From an uncultured Verrucomicrobiota bacterium (GTDB lineage Bacteria > Verrucomicrobiota > Verrucomicrobiia > Chthoniobacterales > SZAS-18): 6,340 nt of DNA. Made by a program: the position numbers and the translations under genes. The stretch covers positions 1-6,340 of the forward strand of contig CALMOL010000108.1 of assembly GCA_937871685.1 (NCBI GenBank), in the 5' to 3' direction. Of this stretch, positions 1 through 6,307 are shown piece after piece. Position 1 is the stretch's first letter, and the number at the start of each line of letters is the position of its first letter. The notes beneath the pieces were generated by a model that had not been told where the DNA came from, ran no database searches, and worked only from the letters and a program-made list of their open reading frames with translations.

Positions 1-2
1 CT

Positions 3-1208
3 CCCAACGCGAGCAACGCCCCCTGCCATCCTCCATCCTCCATCCTCTCGGCCCCGTCCCCTCCCCTCTCCGCCTGGCTTGGCGCGGGCGCGTTCCTCGG
101 CGCGGCGATGCTGCTCAAGGGGCCGCCGGCCCTCCTGTTCTTTTACGGCGTCGTCGCCACGGTGCTTTGGCGCGCGGGCGAGCGGAGCGCTCTGCTCCGG
201 CCGGCGCACGCGGCGGGCCTGGTGCTCGCGCTGGGAATCTTTGCCGCGTGGGCGGTCCCGGTGCTCCTGCTCCCGGCTTCCGGCGGCGTGGCGGGCGAGT
301 GGTCGCGGCAGTTCACTGATCGCGTGACTGGCCAGGAAGGGGAGTTTCGCCTCGGTCGCTACGCCTGGAACTTCCTCGTCCAGGGTGGGGTGAATTTCGT
401 GCCGTGGGTCGTGTTTCTTCCGCTCGCGTGGCGGATTCCGCTTCCGGCCGACGCGCGCCGCGCCGCGCTCCTCCGCGGGCTGCGCTTGGCGGTGCCGGCG
501 CTCTACGCGGCGATCATGCTGGTTCCCAGCTCGTCGCCGCGCTACGCGCTGCCGCTGGTCCCGCCCGCGATGATGCTCTTCGGATTTCTCGCGCAGGAAT
601 GGAGCGAGGTCTCGGCCGGTCTTGTGACGAGGGTTTGGGCGGGAGTTACGCGCAGCGTCGAGCTCGCGCTGCCCGTGGTCGGCATCGGCGCCGGCCTCTA
701 CGCGTGGAGGCGGCTGCGCGGCGACGCCGCGTTCTCGCCCGATTTTTGGTGGGCCGCTTCGGTCGTGGTCGGTGTGTGGGCAGCCGTTGCCCTGAGCGCC
801 CTCGCCCGCCGCTCGGCCGAGCCGGGCTCCTTGCTGCTGCGCGGTGGCGTGGCGATGGGCCTGCTGAGCGTGGTCTTTGCGTTGGCGATCCTTCCCACGC
901 TGCGCGCCAAGGAGCGCCACCGCCCGCTCGCCGCCCGCCTGGAAGCGACGGTGCCCGACGGCGACGTGATGTGGGTGTGCGACCGCGAGTCGCAACCGTC
1001 GGTCTTCTACCTGCGCCGCGCGCCCGCCTTCGCGACCAGCCTCGAAGCGTTGCCGCCCGCCGCGCGCTACCTCTTCCTGCCCGAGGCCGACCTGCCCGTC
1101 CTGCGAGCCACCGGCCGCTGGCGCGTGGAGGAAACACTCGTCCGCGCCACCGACCGCGGCCAGCGCACCGTGGTGCTGGTGAGCCTGTCGCCCATGCCCT
1201 CGGCGTAG
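3..1208 (+). CDS. GT39/ArnT-like membrane glycosyltransferase, 3' part (5' end outside window)
   Basis: The frame is open from base 3 to the TAG at 1206-1208 (401 codons visible). An internal ATG at 108 is not a credible start, because family-like sequence (AWLGAGAFLGAAMLLKGPP) already begins near base 72. About eight hydrophobic segments are visible, near nt 72-165, 207-285, 384-435, 474-515, 543-597, 654-705, 738-800 and 840-895. Recognisable GT39/PMT_2 landmarks are LKGPP (nt 114-128), an EW.RQF..R loop (about nt 297-330), a NF...PW segment (about nt 370-411) and SSSPRYALPLVPP (nt 528-566), equivalent to the family's S..RY.lPl.P motif. A soluble C-terminal domain of about 100 residues follows. 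Family members transfer sugars from polyprenyl-phosphate donors at the outer face of the inner membrane. The N-terminal catalytic acidic motif would lie before the window, so activity cannot be judged. The acceptor is unknown. Visible codons for nt 21-60 are Pro/Ser-rich and derive from an interspersed repeat. Confidence 0.8.
   Translation, partial: PNASNAPCHPPSSILSAPSPPLSAWLGAGAFLGAAMLLKGPPALLFFYGVVATVLWRAGERSALLRPAHAAGLVLALGIFAAWAVPVLLLPASGGVAGEWSRQFTDRVTGQEGEFRLGRYAWNFLVQGGVNFVPWVVFLPLAWRIPLPADARRAALLRGLRLAVPALYAAIMLVPSSSPRYALPLVPPAMMLFGFLAQEWSEVSAGLVTRVWAGVTRSVELALPVVGIGAGLYAWRRLRGDAAFSPDFWWAASVVVGVWAAVALSALARRSAEPGSLLLRGGVAMGLLSVVFALAILPTLRAKERHRPLAARLEATVPDGDVMWVCDRESQPSVFYLRRAPAFATSLEALPPAARYLFLPEADLPVLRATGRWRVEETLVRATDRGQRTVVLVSLSPMPSA
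20..60 (+). repeat. CCATCCT-heptamer repeat arm, copy A (inside the glycosyltransferase frame)
   Basis: Three perfect tandem CCATCCT heptamers (26-46) sit in the frame TGC-(CCATCCT)3-CTCGG and are followed by CCCCGTCC. The same arrangement is seen in both arms of the inverted repeat at 1212-1317: CCCTGCC upstream of the heptamers, CTCTCGG downstream, then a C-rich TCC tail. Only this one arm is visible. In the 1212-1317 copy the partner arm lies about 77 bases away, so a partner for copy A, if it exists, would be before the window. The reading frame passes through the repeat without a stop and encodes a Pro/Ser-rich stretch (CHPPSSILSAPSPP). Confidence 0.75.
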
Positions 1209-1211
1209 AAA

Positions 1212-1317
1212 ACCGAGAGGATGGAAGATGGAGGATGGCAAGGACCCCTCCTTGCGCTGTGAGCGGTCTCAGGACGAGGGGCGATCCCTGCCATTCTCCA
1301 TCTTCCATCCTCTCGGT
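1212..1317. repeat. Interspersed palindromic repeat, complete copy B (29-bp arms)
   Basis: The left arm (1212-1240) and right arm (1289-1317) are reverse complements over 29 positions, with one difference (base 1295) that would be a G-U pair in RNA. Each arm is three degenerate CCATCCT-type heptamers capped by CTCGG and TGCC. The 48-nt centre also folds: CCCCTC (1245-1250) can pair with GAGGGG (1276-1281), and TGAG (1260-1263) with CTCA (1268-1271) around a CGGT loop. The left arm starts four bases after the stop codon of the glycosyltransferase gene. There is no U-tract after the right arm, so it is not a canonical intrinsic terminator. It resembles a REP/MITE-like non-coding element. A role in mRNA 3'-end stability is possible but unproven. 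Confidence 0.85.
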
Positions 1318-1346
1318 CCCTTCCGAGGACAAACAACCCTAGGTGA

Positions 1347-1385
1347 ATGAACGCCTTCATCCCGGCGTCTGTCGAAGCCGACGCC
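1347..1385 (+). other. Two small hairpins in the leader of the DUF4126 gene
   Basis: ATGAA (1347-1351) pairs with TTCAT (1356-1360) around CGCC. GGCGTC (1364-1369) pairs with GACGCC (1380-1385), and an alternative inner stem is GTCG/CGAC (1371-1374 with 1379-1382). The second hairpin ends five bases before the preferred ATG at 1391, where no Shine-Dalgarno sequence is seen. It could influence translation start, but stems this short are common in GC-rich DNA. Confidence 0.25.
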
Positions 1386-1390
1386 ACCAC

Positions 1391-2434
1391 ATGGAAACCC
1401 TCCAGCTCCTCGCCACCGCGCTTGGCTTCGCCACGCTCGCGGGTATCAACCTTTACCTGACGGTCTTCGTTTCCGGCCTCGCCATCCACAACGGCTGGGT
1501 GCACCTCTCGGCGCAATACCACCAGCTCCAGGTGCTCGGCGAACCGGCCATCATCGTCGTGGCAGGCGTGCTTTACGCGGTGGAGTTCTTTGCCGACAAG
1601 ATCCCCGGCCTGGACTCCGCGTGGGACTTCGTTCACACCGCCATCCGGCCGATCGGTGGTGCGTTCCTGGCCCTGCGCACGCTCGGCTCCACGGACGTGA
1701 TGGTGGAGATCCTCGTGGCCCTGCTGGGCGGCGGCGTGGCGCTCACCGCGCACGGGGCCAAGGCCGGCACGCGCCTTCTGGTCAACGCCTCGCCCGAGCC
1801 GTTCTCAAACATTGCGCTCTCCACCGCCGAGGACGTGGGCGTGCTCGGTGGCCTGTGGCTGATCCACGCGCATCCCGCGATCGCGTTCGTGGTGTTCACC
1901 TGCCTCGTTGCCACGCTGCTCTACGTGACGCCGAAGCTCTTCCGCGTCGCCCGCGTGAAGCTCTCGCTGCTGTGGCGCAAGTTTTCCGCCGCTGCCGGCA
2001 CCAAGGAGGCCGACCTGCGCGCCGCGCTCCCGGCCGACGCCGCCATCGCGCTCGCCGAGCTGAACAAGTCCGGCGCCAAGCCCGCCTGGGCCGCCCCCTG
2101 CCTGACCGGCGGCGGCAGGGCGCAGCGCCTTTACGCGCGCGGCCATCTCGTCGCCCTCGAAGGCGAGCCAAGCGCCGTGTATTTCGTCGGCCGCCACGGT
2201 TGGGGCAAGGTCGCCCAGCGACACGAGATCGCCGGCGCGGAGGTCACGCGGGAATCGAAGTTCCTTTCGGAAAACGTGGTGGTCTATGCCACCGACGGCC
2301 GCCCGAAGCTGACGTGGATCTTCGACCGTCCGAGCACCCCGACCGCCGCCGCGGTGGCGGAGAAGCTGACGGCGCAGTTGACGGCGAAGCCTGTTTCCCT
2401 GGTCCTCGCGACATCGAGCGCAAAGGACTTATGA
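1391..2434 (+). CDS. DUF4126 integral membrane protein with C-terminal PH-like extension
   Basis: This encodes 347 residues from ATG 1391. Residues about 1-195 match the DUF4126 pattern: an N-terminal helix with an AGINLYLTVF motif (residues 17-26), a FADKIPGLDSAWDFVHTAIRP signature (about 67-87), a glycine-rich helix with AHGAKAGTRLLVNASPEPFSN (about 120-140) and a final helix pair around 148-178. I count four to five membrane segments: about 4-30, 50-67, 84-97 (weak), 103-122 and 148-178. DUF4126 has no established function. Residues about 200-347 are soluble. A stretch with alternating beta-type pattern (RLYARGHLVALEGEPSAVYF, then GWGKVAQRHEIAGAEV and VVVYATDGRPKLTWIF) followed by a helix looks like a bacterial PH-type fold, which is inference only. 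An upstream in-frame GTG at 1343 would add 16 charged residues unlike the family, so ATG 1391 is preferred. The stop codon is one base from the next gene's start, which suggests an operon. Confidence 0.8.
   Translation: METLQLLATALGFATLAGINLYLTVFVSGLAIHNGWVHLSAQYHQLQVLGEPAIIVVAGVLYAVEFFADKIPGLDSAWDFVHTAIRPIGGAFLALRTLGSTDVMVEILVALLGGGVALTAHGAKAGTRLLVNASPEPFSNIALSTAEDVGVLGGLWLIHAHPAIAFVVFTCLVATLLYVTPKLFRVARVKLSLLWRKFSAAAGTKEADLRAALPADAAIALAELNKSGAKPAWAAPCLTGGGRAQRLYARGHLVALEGEPSAVYFVGRHGWGKVAQRHEIAGAEVTRESKFLSENVVVYATDGRPKLTWIFDRPSTPTAAAVAEKLTAQLTAKPVSLVLATSSAKDL
2423..2427 (+). promoter_or_regulatory. Ribosome binding site AAGGA deciding a TTG start
   Basis: AAGGA lies eight bases before TTG 2436, a normal spacing, but only three bases before the ATG at 2431, which opens a 17-codon frame that ends at 2484. 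No comparable site precedes the in-frame ATG at 2469. This favours TTG 2436 as start of the secretin-domain gene, inside the end of the DUF4126 gene. Confidence 0.45.
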
Positions 2435-2435
2435 G

Positions 2436-3062
2436 TTGCACCGCCAACGCGGCTGCATTGCGTTGGGCATGCTGCGGTTGCTGATTTTTGCCGGCCTCGT
2501 TGCGGTTGCTCCCTTGGCTTGCGCCCAGGAAACGGTCAAGCTGGAGATGCCGAAGGCGGATGTTCGCGAGGTTTTGCGCTTCTACGGCAGCCTTGCGAAA
2601 AAGCAGATCGTTCTGGACAACACCATCCAGGGCCAGTTGAGCGTCACGACCGAGGAGCCGGTCAGCCGCGAGCAGGCGATGCGGCTGATCGAGCGAACCC
2701 TTTTGCTCAATGGCTTCTCTTTGATCGACCACGGCCCTGATGCGGTGGCTGTCCTCGGAATCTCGAAGAATCCTCGCCAGGGCGGCGTTCCGATCTTCTC
2801 CCGCCCGGAAGACATTCCGAACCAGGAAAAGGTCATCACCTACGTATTTCGCCTGAAGCACCGCGAGCCCACCGAGGTGCAGCAACTCCTCCAGCAATAT
2901 ATCCCGGCGCAAACCTTCACGTCCTTCATCGCCGATCCGCGCGCCAAGCTCCTTTTTGCCACTGAGAGCGTTTCGGTCGTGCGGCGAGTCCAGGACTTTA
3001 TCAAGGAAGTGGACGTGCCGGTGCCGCCGATGAAGCCTGCCCCCGCGCCGCCCCGGCGCTGA
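2436..3062 (+). CDS. Exported secretin N0-N1 domain protein (no secretin pore domain)
   Basis: This encodes 208 residues from TTG 2436, or 197 from ATG 2469. A signal peptide is clear: basic start, hydrophobic core LLIFAGLVAVAPLA (residues about 14-28) and a likely signal-peptidase I site ACA|QE after residue 30. The cysteine at 29 is in a poor lipobox (PLAC), so a lipoprotein is less likely. Residues about 32-108 follow the secretin N0/STN pattern (VKLEMPKADVREVLRFYGSLAKKQIV, then GQLSV, pvSREQAMRLIERTLLLNGFSLI). Residues about 131-196 follow the N1 pattern (YVFRLKHREPTEVQQLLQQYI, then ADPRAKLLFATESVSVVRRVQDFIKEVD). In GspD/PilQ these domains form the periplasmic vestibule that contacts inner-membrane partners. 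Here a Pro-rich tail ends the protein and no beta-barrel pore domain follows, so it cannot form a channel alone. It could be an accessory or adaptor of a type II secretion or type IV pilus system encoded elsewhere, which is inference. It lies one base after the DUF4126 stop and is followed directly by a terminator. Confidence 0.8.
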   Translation: MHRQRGCIALGMLRLLIFAGLVAVAPLACAQETVKLEMPKADVREVLRFYGSLAKKQIVLDNTIQGQLSVTTEEPVSREQAMRLIERTLLLNGFSLIDHGPDAVAVLGISKNPRQGGVPIFSRPEDIPNQEKVITYVFRLKHREPTEVQQLLQQYIPAQTFTSFIADPRAKLLFATESVSVVRRVQDFIKEVDVPVPPMKPAPAPPRR

Positions 3063-3065
3063 GAC

Positions 3066-3091
3066 GCGCGGCGATGCCGCCGCGCCTTTTT
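3066..3091 (+). terminator. Rho-independent terminator after the secretin-domain gene
   Basis: A perfect 8-bp stem GCGCGGCG (3066-3073) / CGCCGCGC (3078-3085) with an ATGC loop is followed by C and five T residues (3087-3091). It begins three bases after the TGA at 3060-3062. The reverse strand has no T-tract on the other side, so it acts in the plus direction only. Confidence 0.85.
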
Positions 3092-3110
3092 CCTCCGCCG
3101 GCCGCGTGCT

Positions 3111-3114
3111 AGGG
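3111..3114 (+). promoter_or_regulatory. Ribosome binding site AGGG of putA
   Basis: AGGG lies six bases before ATG 3121 and overlaps the alternative GTG-initiated reading from 3106. This favours ATG 3121 as the start. Confidence 0.45.
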
Positions 3115-3120
3115 TCGGCG

Positions 3121-6100
3121 ATGGATTCCCCCGACCTCCAGCCGCTCATCGAAGCGCGCGGCCAGGAAATTTTCCGGCTCGTCGATTCCCAGAAAAAGCT
3201 GCCCGACGCCATCAACCCCGTCGCGTGGTATCAGCGCCTCATGGAGTGGACCATGGGGAAGGAGAAGCTGAAAGTCCAGACGCTGCGCTTCGTGGACGCG
3301 CTGCCGGTGCTTCACTCGACCCGCGAGCTGAACCGGCACATGCACGAATACTTCGGCGATCCCTCGCTGGAGTTGGCCGGTCCGCTGCGCTTGGGCCTCG
3401 GTGTGGCGAAGCTCGCCCCGTGGTTCGTGGCCCCCATCGTGCGCGGCGGCGTGAAGAGGATGGCGCGCTCGTTCATCACCGGCCGCACCGGTGCAGAGGC
3501 CGTGCGCGAGATGCGCAAGATTCGCTCCCGGCGCGTCGGCTTCACCGTGGACATCCTCGGAGAGGCCGTCGTGTCGGAGAAGGAGGCCGACGAATACCAA
3601 GCGCGCTACCTGGAGCTCATCGAGAGCCTCGCCCGCGAGTCGCGCGCGTGGCCTGCCATCGGCCAGCTGGAGGACGGCGGCGTGTTCGGTCCGCCGCTGC
3701 CAAAGGTGAACGTGTCGGTGAAGATCTCCGCGCTCTACTCGCAGATTCATCCGGCGGACCCGGAGACGGCGCTCTTCCATTTAAAGAGCCGCCTCCGCCC
3801 GCTCTTCCTGCGCGCCAAGGAACTCGGCGTGTTCATCAACCTCGACATGGAGAACTACGCCGTGAAGGACCTCACGCTGCGTCTCTTCGAGGAACTGCTG
3901 GAAGAGCCGGCGCTGCGCGACTTCCCCTATGCCGGCCTCGTGCTCCAGGCTTACCTGCGCGACGCCGAGCGCGACTTCGCCCGCATCCTCGCGTGGGCCA
4001 AGCGCAACGATCGCCGCGTGACCATCCGCCTCGTGAAGGGCGCGTATTGGGACTACGAGACCGTGGTCTCCCGCCAGCGCGGCTGGGTCGAGCCGGTGTG
4101 GCTGCGCAAGGCGGAGTCGGACGCCAACTACGAGCGCGTCACGCGCCGCATGCTCGATAATCCCGAGCACATCTACTCGGCCTTCGGCACGCACAACGTG
4201 CGCTCCATGGCCCACGCGATGACCTACGCCGAGGACCGCGGGCTGGGGCGCACCGATTACGAGATCCAGATGCTCTACGGGATGGCCGAGCCGATCAAGA
4301 AAGCCATGGTCGAGCTGGGCTACCGCGTGCGCGAATACTGCCCCGTCGGCGAGATGCTCCCCGGCATGGCTTATCTCGTGCGCCGCTTGCTGGAAAACAA
4401 CTCCAACGACGGCTTCCTCAAGGCCAAGTTCGTCACGCGCGTGGACTCGGTCTCGCTGCTGCGCGATCCCGTCGAGACGCTCGCCGACACCGGCGTGCCC
4501 TTCCGGCCCGAGCCGGCCACGGGTGCGCGCAACGGCGCCCCGCGTTCGTCCTCGACGGGCGGCGAGCGCCAGGTCATCACGTATCCCGACGCGAACTATT
4601 CGAACGGCCAAGCCGCCCTCCCGCCGCGCGGTGGAGGCTTCCCGCGCAACGAGAACGTCCACGCGCGCCCCGGCGAGTTCGCCAACGATCCGCCGGCCGA
4701 CTTCGCCCTCCCCGCCGTGCGCGAGCAGATGAAGCGCGCGCTGGAAGCCGAGCGCGCCGCCCTCGGCCGCGACTGGCCGCTCTTCATCGGGGGCGAGGAG
4801 CGCATCACCGAGCAGTTTATCCCCTCGCACGCGCCGGCCAATCCCTCGCTCCTCATCGGCCGCACCGCGCGGGCGACCATCGATGACGCCAACGACGCCG
4901 TCGGGGCCGCTCTTCGCGCGCTGCCCAAGTGGCGCGCCAAGACCCCCGACGATCGCGCCGCGTTCCTCGAACGCCTCGCCGGCTTGCTGCGCCGCGAGCG
5001 CTTCGCGCTTTCCGCGCTGGAAGTGTATGAGGTCGGCAAGCCCTGGGTCGAGGCCGAGGCCGACATCGCCGAGGCCATCGATTTCTGCGAATACTACGCC
5101 GCTGAGATGCGGCGCCTGGGTCCTGGCACGCCCACGCTCCAGGTGCCCGGCGAAACCGGTCACACCGAGTATTGGCCGCGCGGCGTGGCGCTGGTGATCG
5201 CGCCGTGGAATTTCCCCGTGGCCATTCTCGCCGGCATGACCACGGCCGCGCTGGTCACCGGCAACACGGTCATCATGAAGCCCGCCGAGCAGTCCGGCGT
5301 CCTCGCCGCGCGCTTTAATCTTCTTTGCCGCGAGGCTGGCTTCCCGCCCGGCGTGCTCAACTTCCTGCCCGGCCTCGGCGAAGACGTGGGCGACCATCTC
5401 GTGCGCCACCCGCGCGTGGACGTGATCGCTTTCACCGGCTCAAAGGAAGTGGGCCTGCGCATTTGGGAGGCCGCCGGCCGCACTGCGCCCGGCCAGCCGA
5501 ACCTCAAGAAGGTGGTGTGCGAGATGGGCGGCAAGAACGCGCTCATCATCGACTCGGACGCTGATCCCGACGAGGCGGTGCTCGGCTCGCTTTATGCCGC
5601 GTTCGGCTTTCAGGGGCAGAAATGCTCTGCGCTCTCGCGCATGATCGTGCTCGGCGAGAACTACGAGCGCTTCCTCGCCCGCCTCGTCGAGGCCGCCGCG
5701 AACCTCACCGTGGGCGACCCGGTGAACCCCGGCGTTTACGTCGGCCCGGTGATCGACGGCGACGCACAGCAGCGCATCCTCGGCCAGGTCGAGGCCGGCA
5801 AGACTGAGGCACGCCTCGCCTTCCAGGGGGTGGTGCCGCCGGAGTGCCTCGCTGCGAACGGCCATTTCGTGCCGCCGACGATCTTCGCTGAAGTGCCGCG
5901 CAACGCACGGATCGCCCGCGAGGAAATCTTCGGCCCCGTGCTCGCCGTGCTGCGCGCCGAAACGCTCGACGAGGCCATCGCGCTGGCGAATGACACCGAG
6001 TTCGCACTGACGGCCGGAATGTATTCGCGCTCGCCGGCGCATCTGGAACGCGCCCGCCGCGAGCTGGTGGCCGGCAACGTGTATCTCAACCGCCCGATCA

Positions 6101-6273
6101 CCGGCGCCATCGTGGCCCGCCACCCCTTCGGCGGCTTCAAGATGAGCGGCGGCGGCACCAAGGCCGGCGGCGCGGACTACCTGCTGAACTTCGTGGTCCC
6201 CCGCGTGGTGATCGAGAACGTGATGCGCCGCGGCTTCGCCCCCGATGTGGAGGGCATGGCGGCGGGGGAATAA
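3121..6273 (+). CDS. putA: Bifunctional proline dehydrogenase / L-glutamate gamma-semialdehyde dehydrogenase
   Basis: This encodes 1050 residues and oxidises proline to pyrroline-5-carboxylate (FAD, electrons to quinone), then glutamate semialdehyde to glutamate (NAD). The PRODH half (about 1-455) shows VSVKISAL (K201), LDMEN (D242), LQAY (276-278), RLVKGAYWDYE (303-313), K330/D334/Y337, FGTHN (355-359), GMAEP (387-391), REYCPVGE (Y406) and LVRRLLEN (R421, R422, E425). These correspond to the FAD- and proline-binding residues of PutA. The P5CDH half (about 530-1030) shows APWNFP (N697, oxyanion hole), MKPAE (K720), FTGSKEVG (771-778), EMGGKN (E801, general base), GQKCS (C835, nucleophile), EEIFGPV and HPFGGFKMSG (1001-1010). 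The ending GTKAGGADYLLNFV is like RocA-type P5CDH. There is no ribbon-helix-helix DNA-binding domain and no C-terminal extra domain, so it should not self-repress as E. coli PutA does. The linker (about 461-520) is low-complexity. The in-frame GTG at 3106 is a weaker start. Confidence 0.95.
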   Translation: MDSPDLQPLIEARGQEIFRLVDSQKKLPDAINPVAWYQRLMEWTMGKEKLKVQTLRFVDALPVLHSTRELNRHMHEYFGDPSLELAGPLRLGLGVAKLAPWFVAPIVRGGVKRMARSFITGRTGAEAVREMRKIRSRRVGFTVDILGEAVVSEKEADEYQARYLELIESLARESRAWPAIGQLEDGGVFGPPLPKVNVSVKISALYSQIHPADPETALFHLKSRLRPLFLRAKELGVFINLDMENYAVKDLTLRLFEELLEEPALRDFPYAGLVLQAYLRDAERDFARILAWAKRNDRRVTIRLVKGAYWDYETVVSRQRGWVEPVWLRKAESDANYERVTRRMLDNPEHIYSAFGTHNVRSMAHAMTYAEDRGLGRTDYEIQMLYGMAEPIKKAMVELGYRVREYCPVGEMLPGMAYLVRRLLENNSNDGFLKAKFVTRVDSVSLLRDPVETLADTGVPFRPEPATGARNGAPRSSSTGGERQVITYPDANYSNGQAALPPRGGGFPRNENVHARPGEFANDPPADFALPAVREQMKRALEAERAALGRDWPLFIGGEERITEQFIPSHAPANPSLLIGRTARATIDDANDAVGAALRALPKWRAKTPDDRAAFLERLAGLLRRERFALSALEVYEVGKPWVEAEADIAEAIDFCEYYAAEMRRLGPGTPTLQVPGETGHTEYWPRGVALVIAPWNFPVAILAGMTTAALVTGNTVIMKPAEQSGVLAARFNLLCREAGFPPGVLNFLPGLGEDVGDHLVRHPRVDVIAFTGSKEVGLRIWEAAGRTAPGQPNLKKVVCEMGGKNALIIDSDADPDEAVLGSLYAAFGFQGQKCSALSRMIVLGENYERFLARLVEAAANLTVGDPVNPGVYVGPVIDGDAQQRILGQVEAGKTEARLAFQGVVPPECLAANGHFVPPTIFAEVPRNARIAREEIFGPVLAVLRAETLDEAIALANDTEFALTAGMYSRSPAHLERARRELVAGNVYLNRPITGAIVARHPFGGFKMSGGGTKAGGADYLLNFVVPRVVIENVMRRGFAPDVEGMAAGE

Positions 6274-6307
6274 TGCCCCCGCGCGCTCTTCGGAGGTCGC
6301 CAGTTGT

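Noticed and set aside
108..1208. ATG at 108 as the start of the glycosyltransferase
   Set aside because: Conserved membrane-helix sequence lies immediately upstream in the same frame, and the frame is open to the window edge. The gene begins outside the window.
1212..1317. Palindrome as an intrinsic terminator or CRISPR unit
   Set aside because: No T-tract follows the right arm, and there are no regularly spaced direct repeats with spacers.
646..1332. Minus-strand frames crossing the palindromic repeat (HPPSSILS-type peptides)
   Set aside because: The peptide similarity to the copy A frame comes only from the repeat DNA being read in several frames. The rest is Arg-rich shadow.
1343..1390. 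GTG 1343 as start of the DUF4126 gene
   Set aside because: The added residues are charged and unlike the family N-terminus, and there is no good ribosome binding site. ATG 1391 begins exactly at the hydrophobic family start.
1621..2484. Plus-strand 287-codon frame overlapping the DUF4126 gene
   Set aside because: It is a very Arg-rich, low-complexity translation in another frame of a convincing membrane protein gene. No family features were seen.
3781..5409. Long minus-strand open frame (542 codons) opposite putA
   Set aside because: It is antisense to a gene with complete catalytic motifs. Its peptide is rich in His, Arg, Glu and Ala with no recognisable domain, which is typical of a GC-rich shadow frame.
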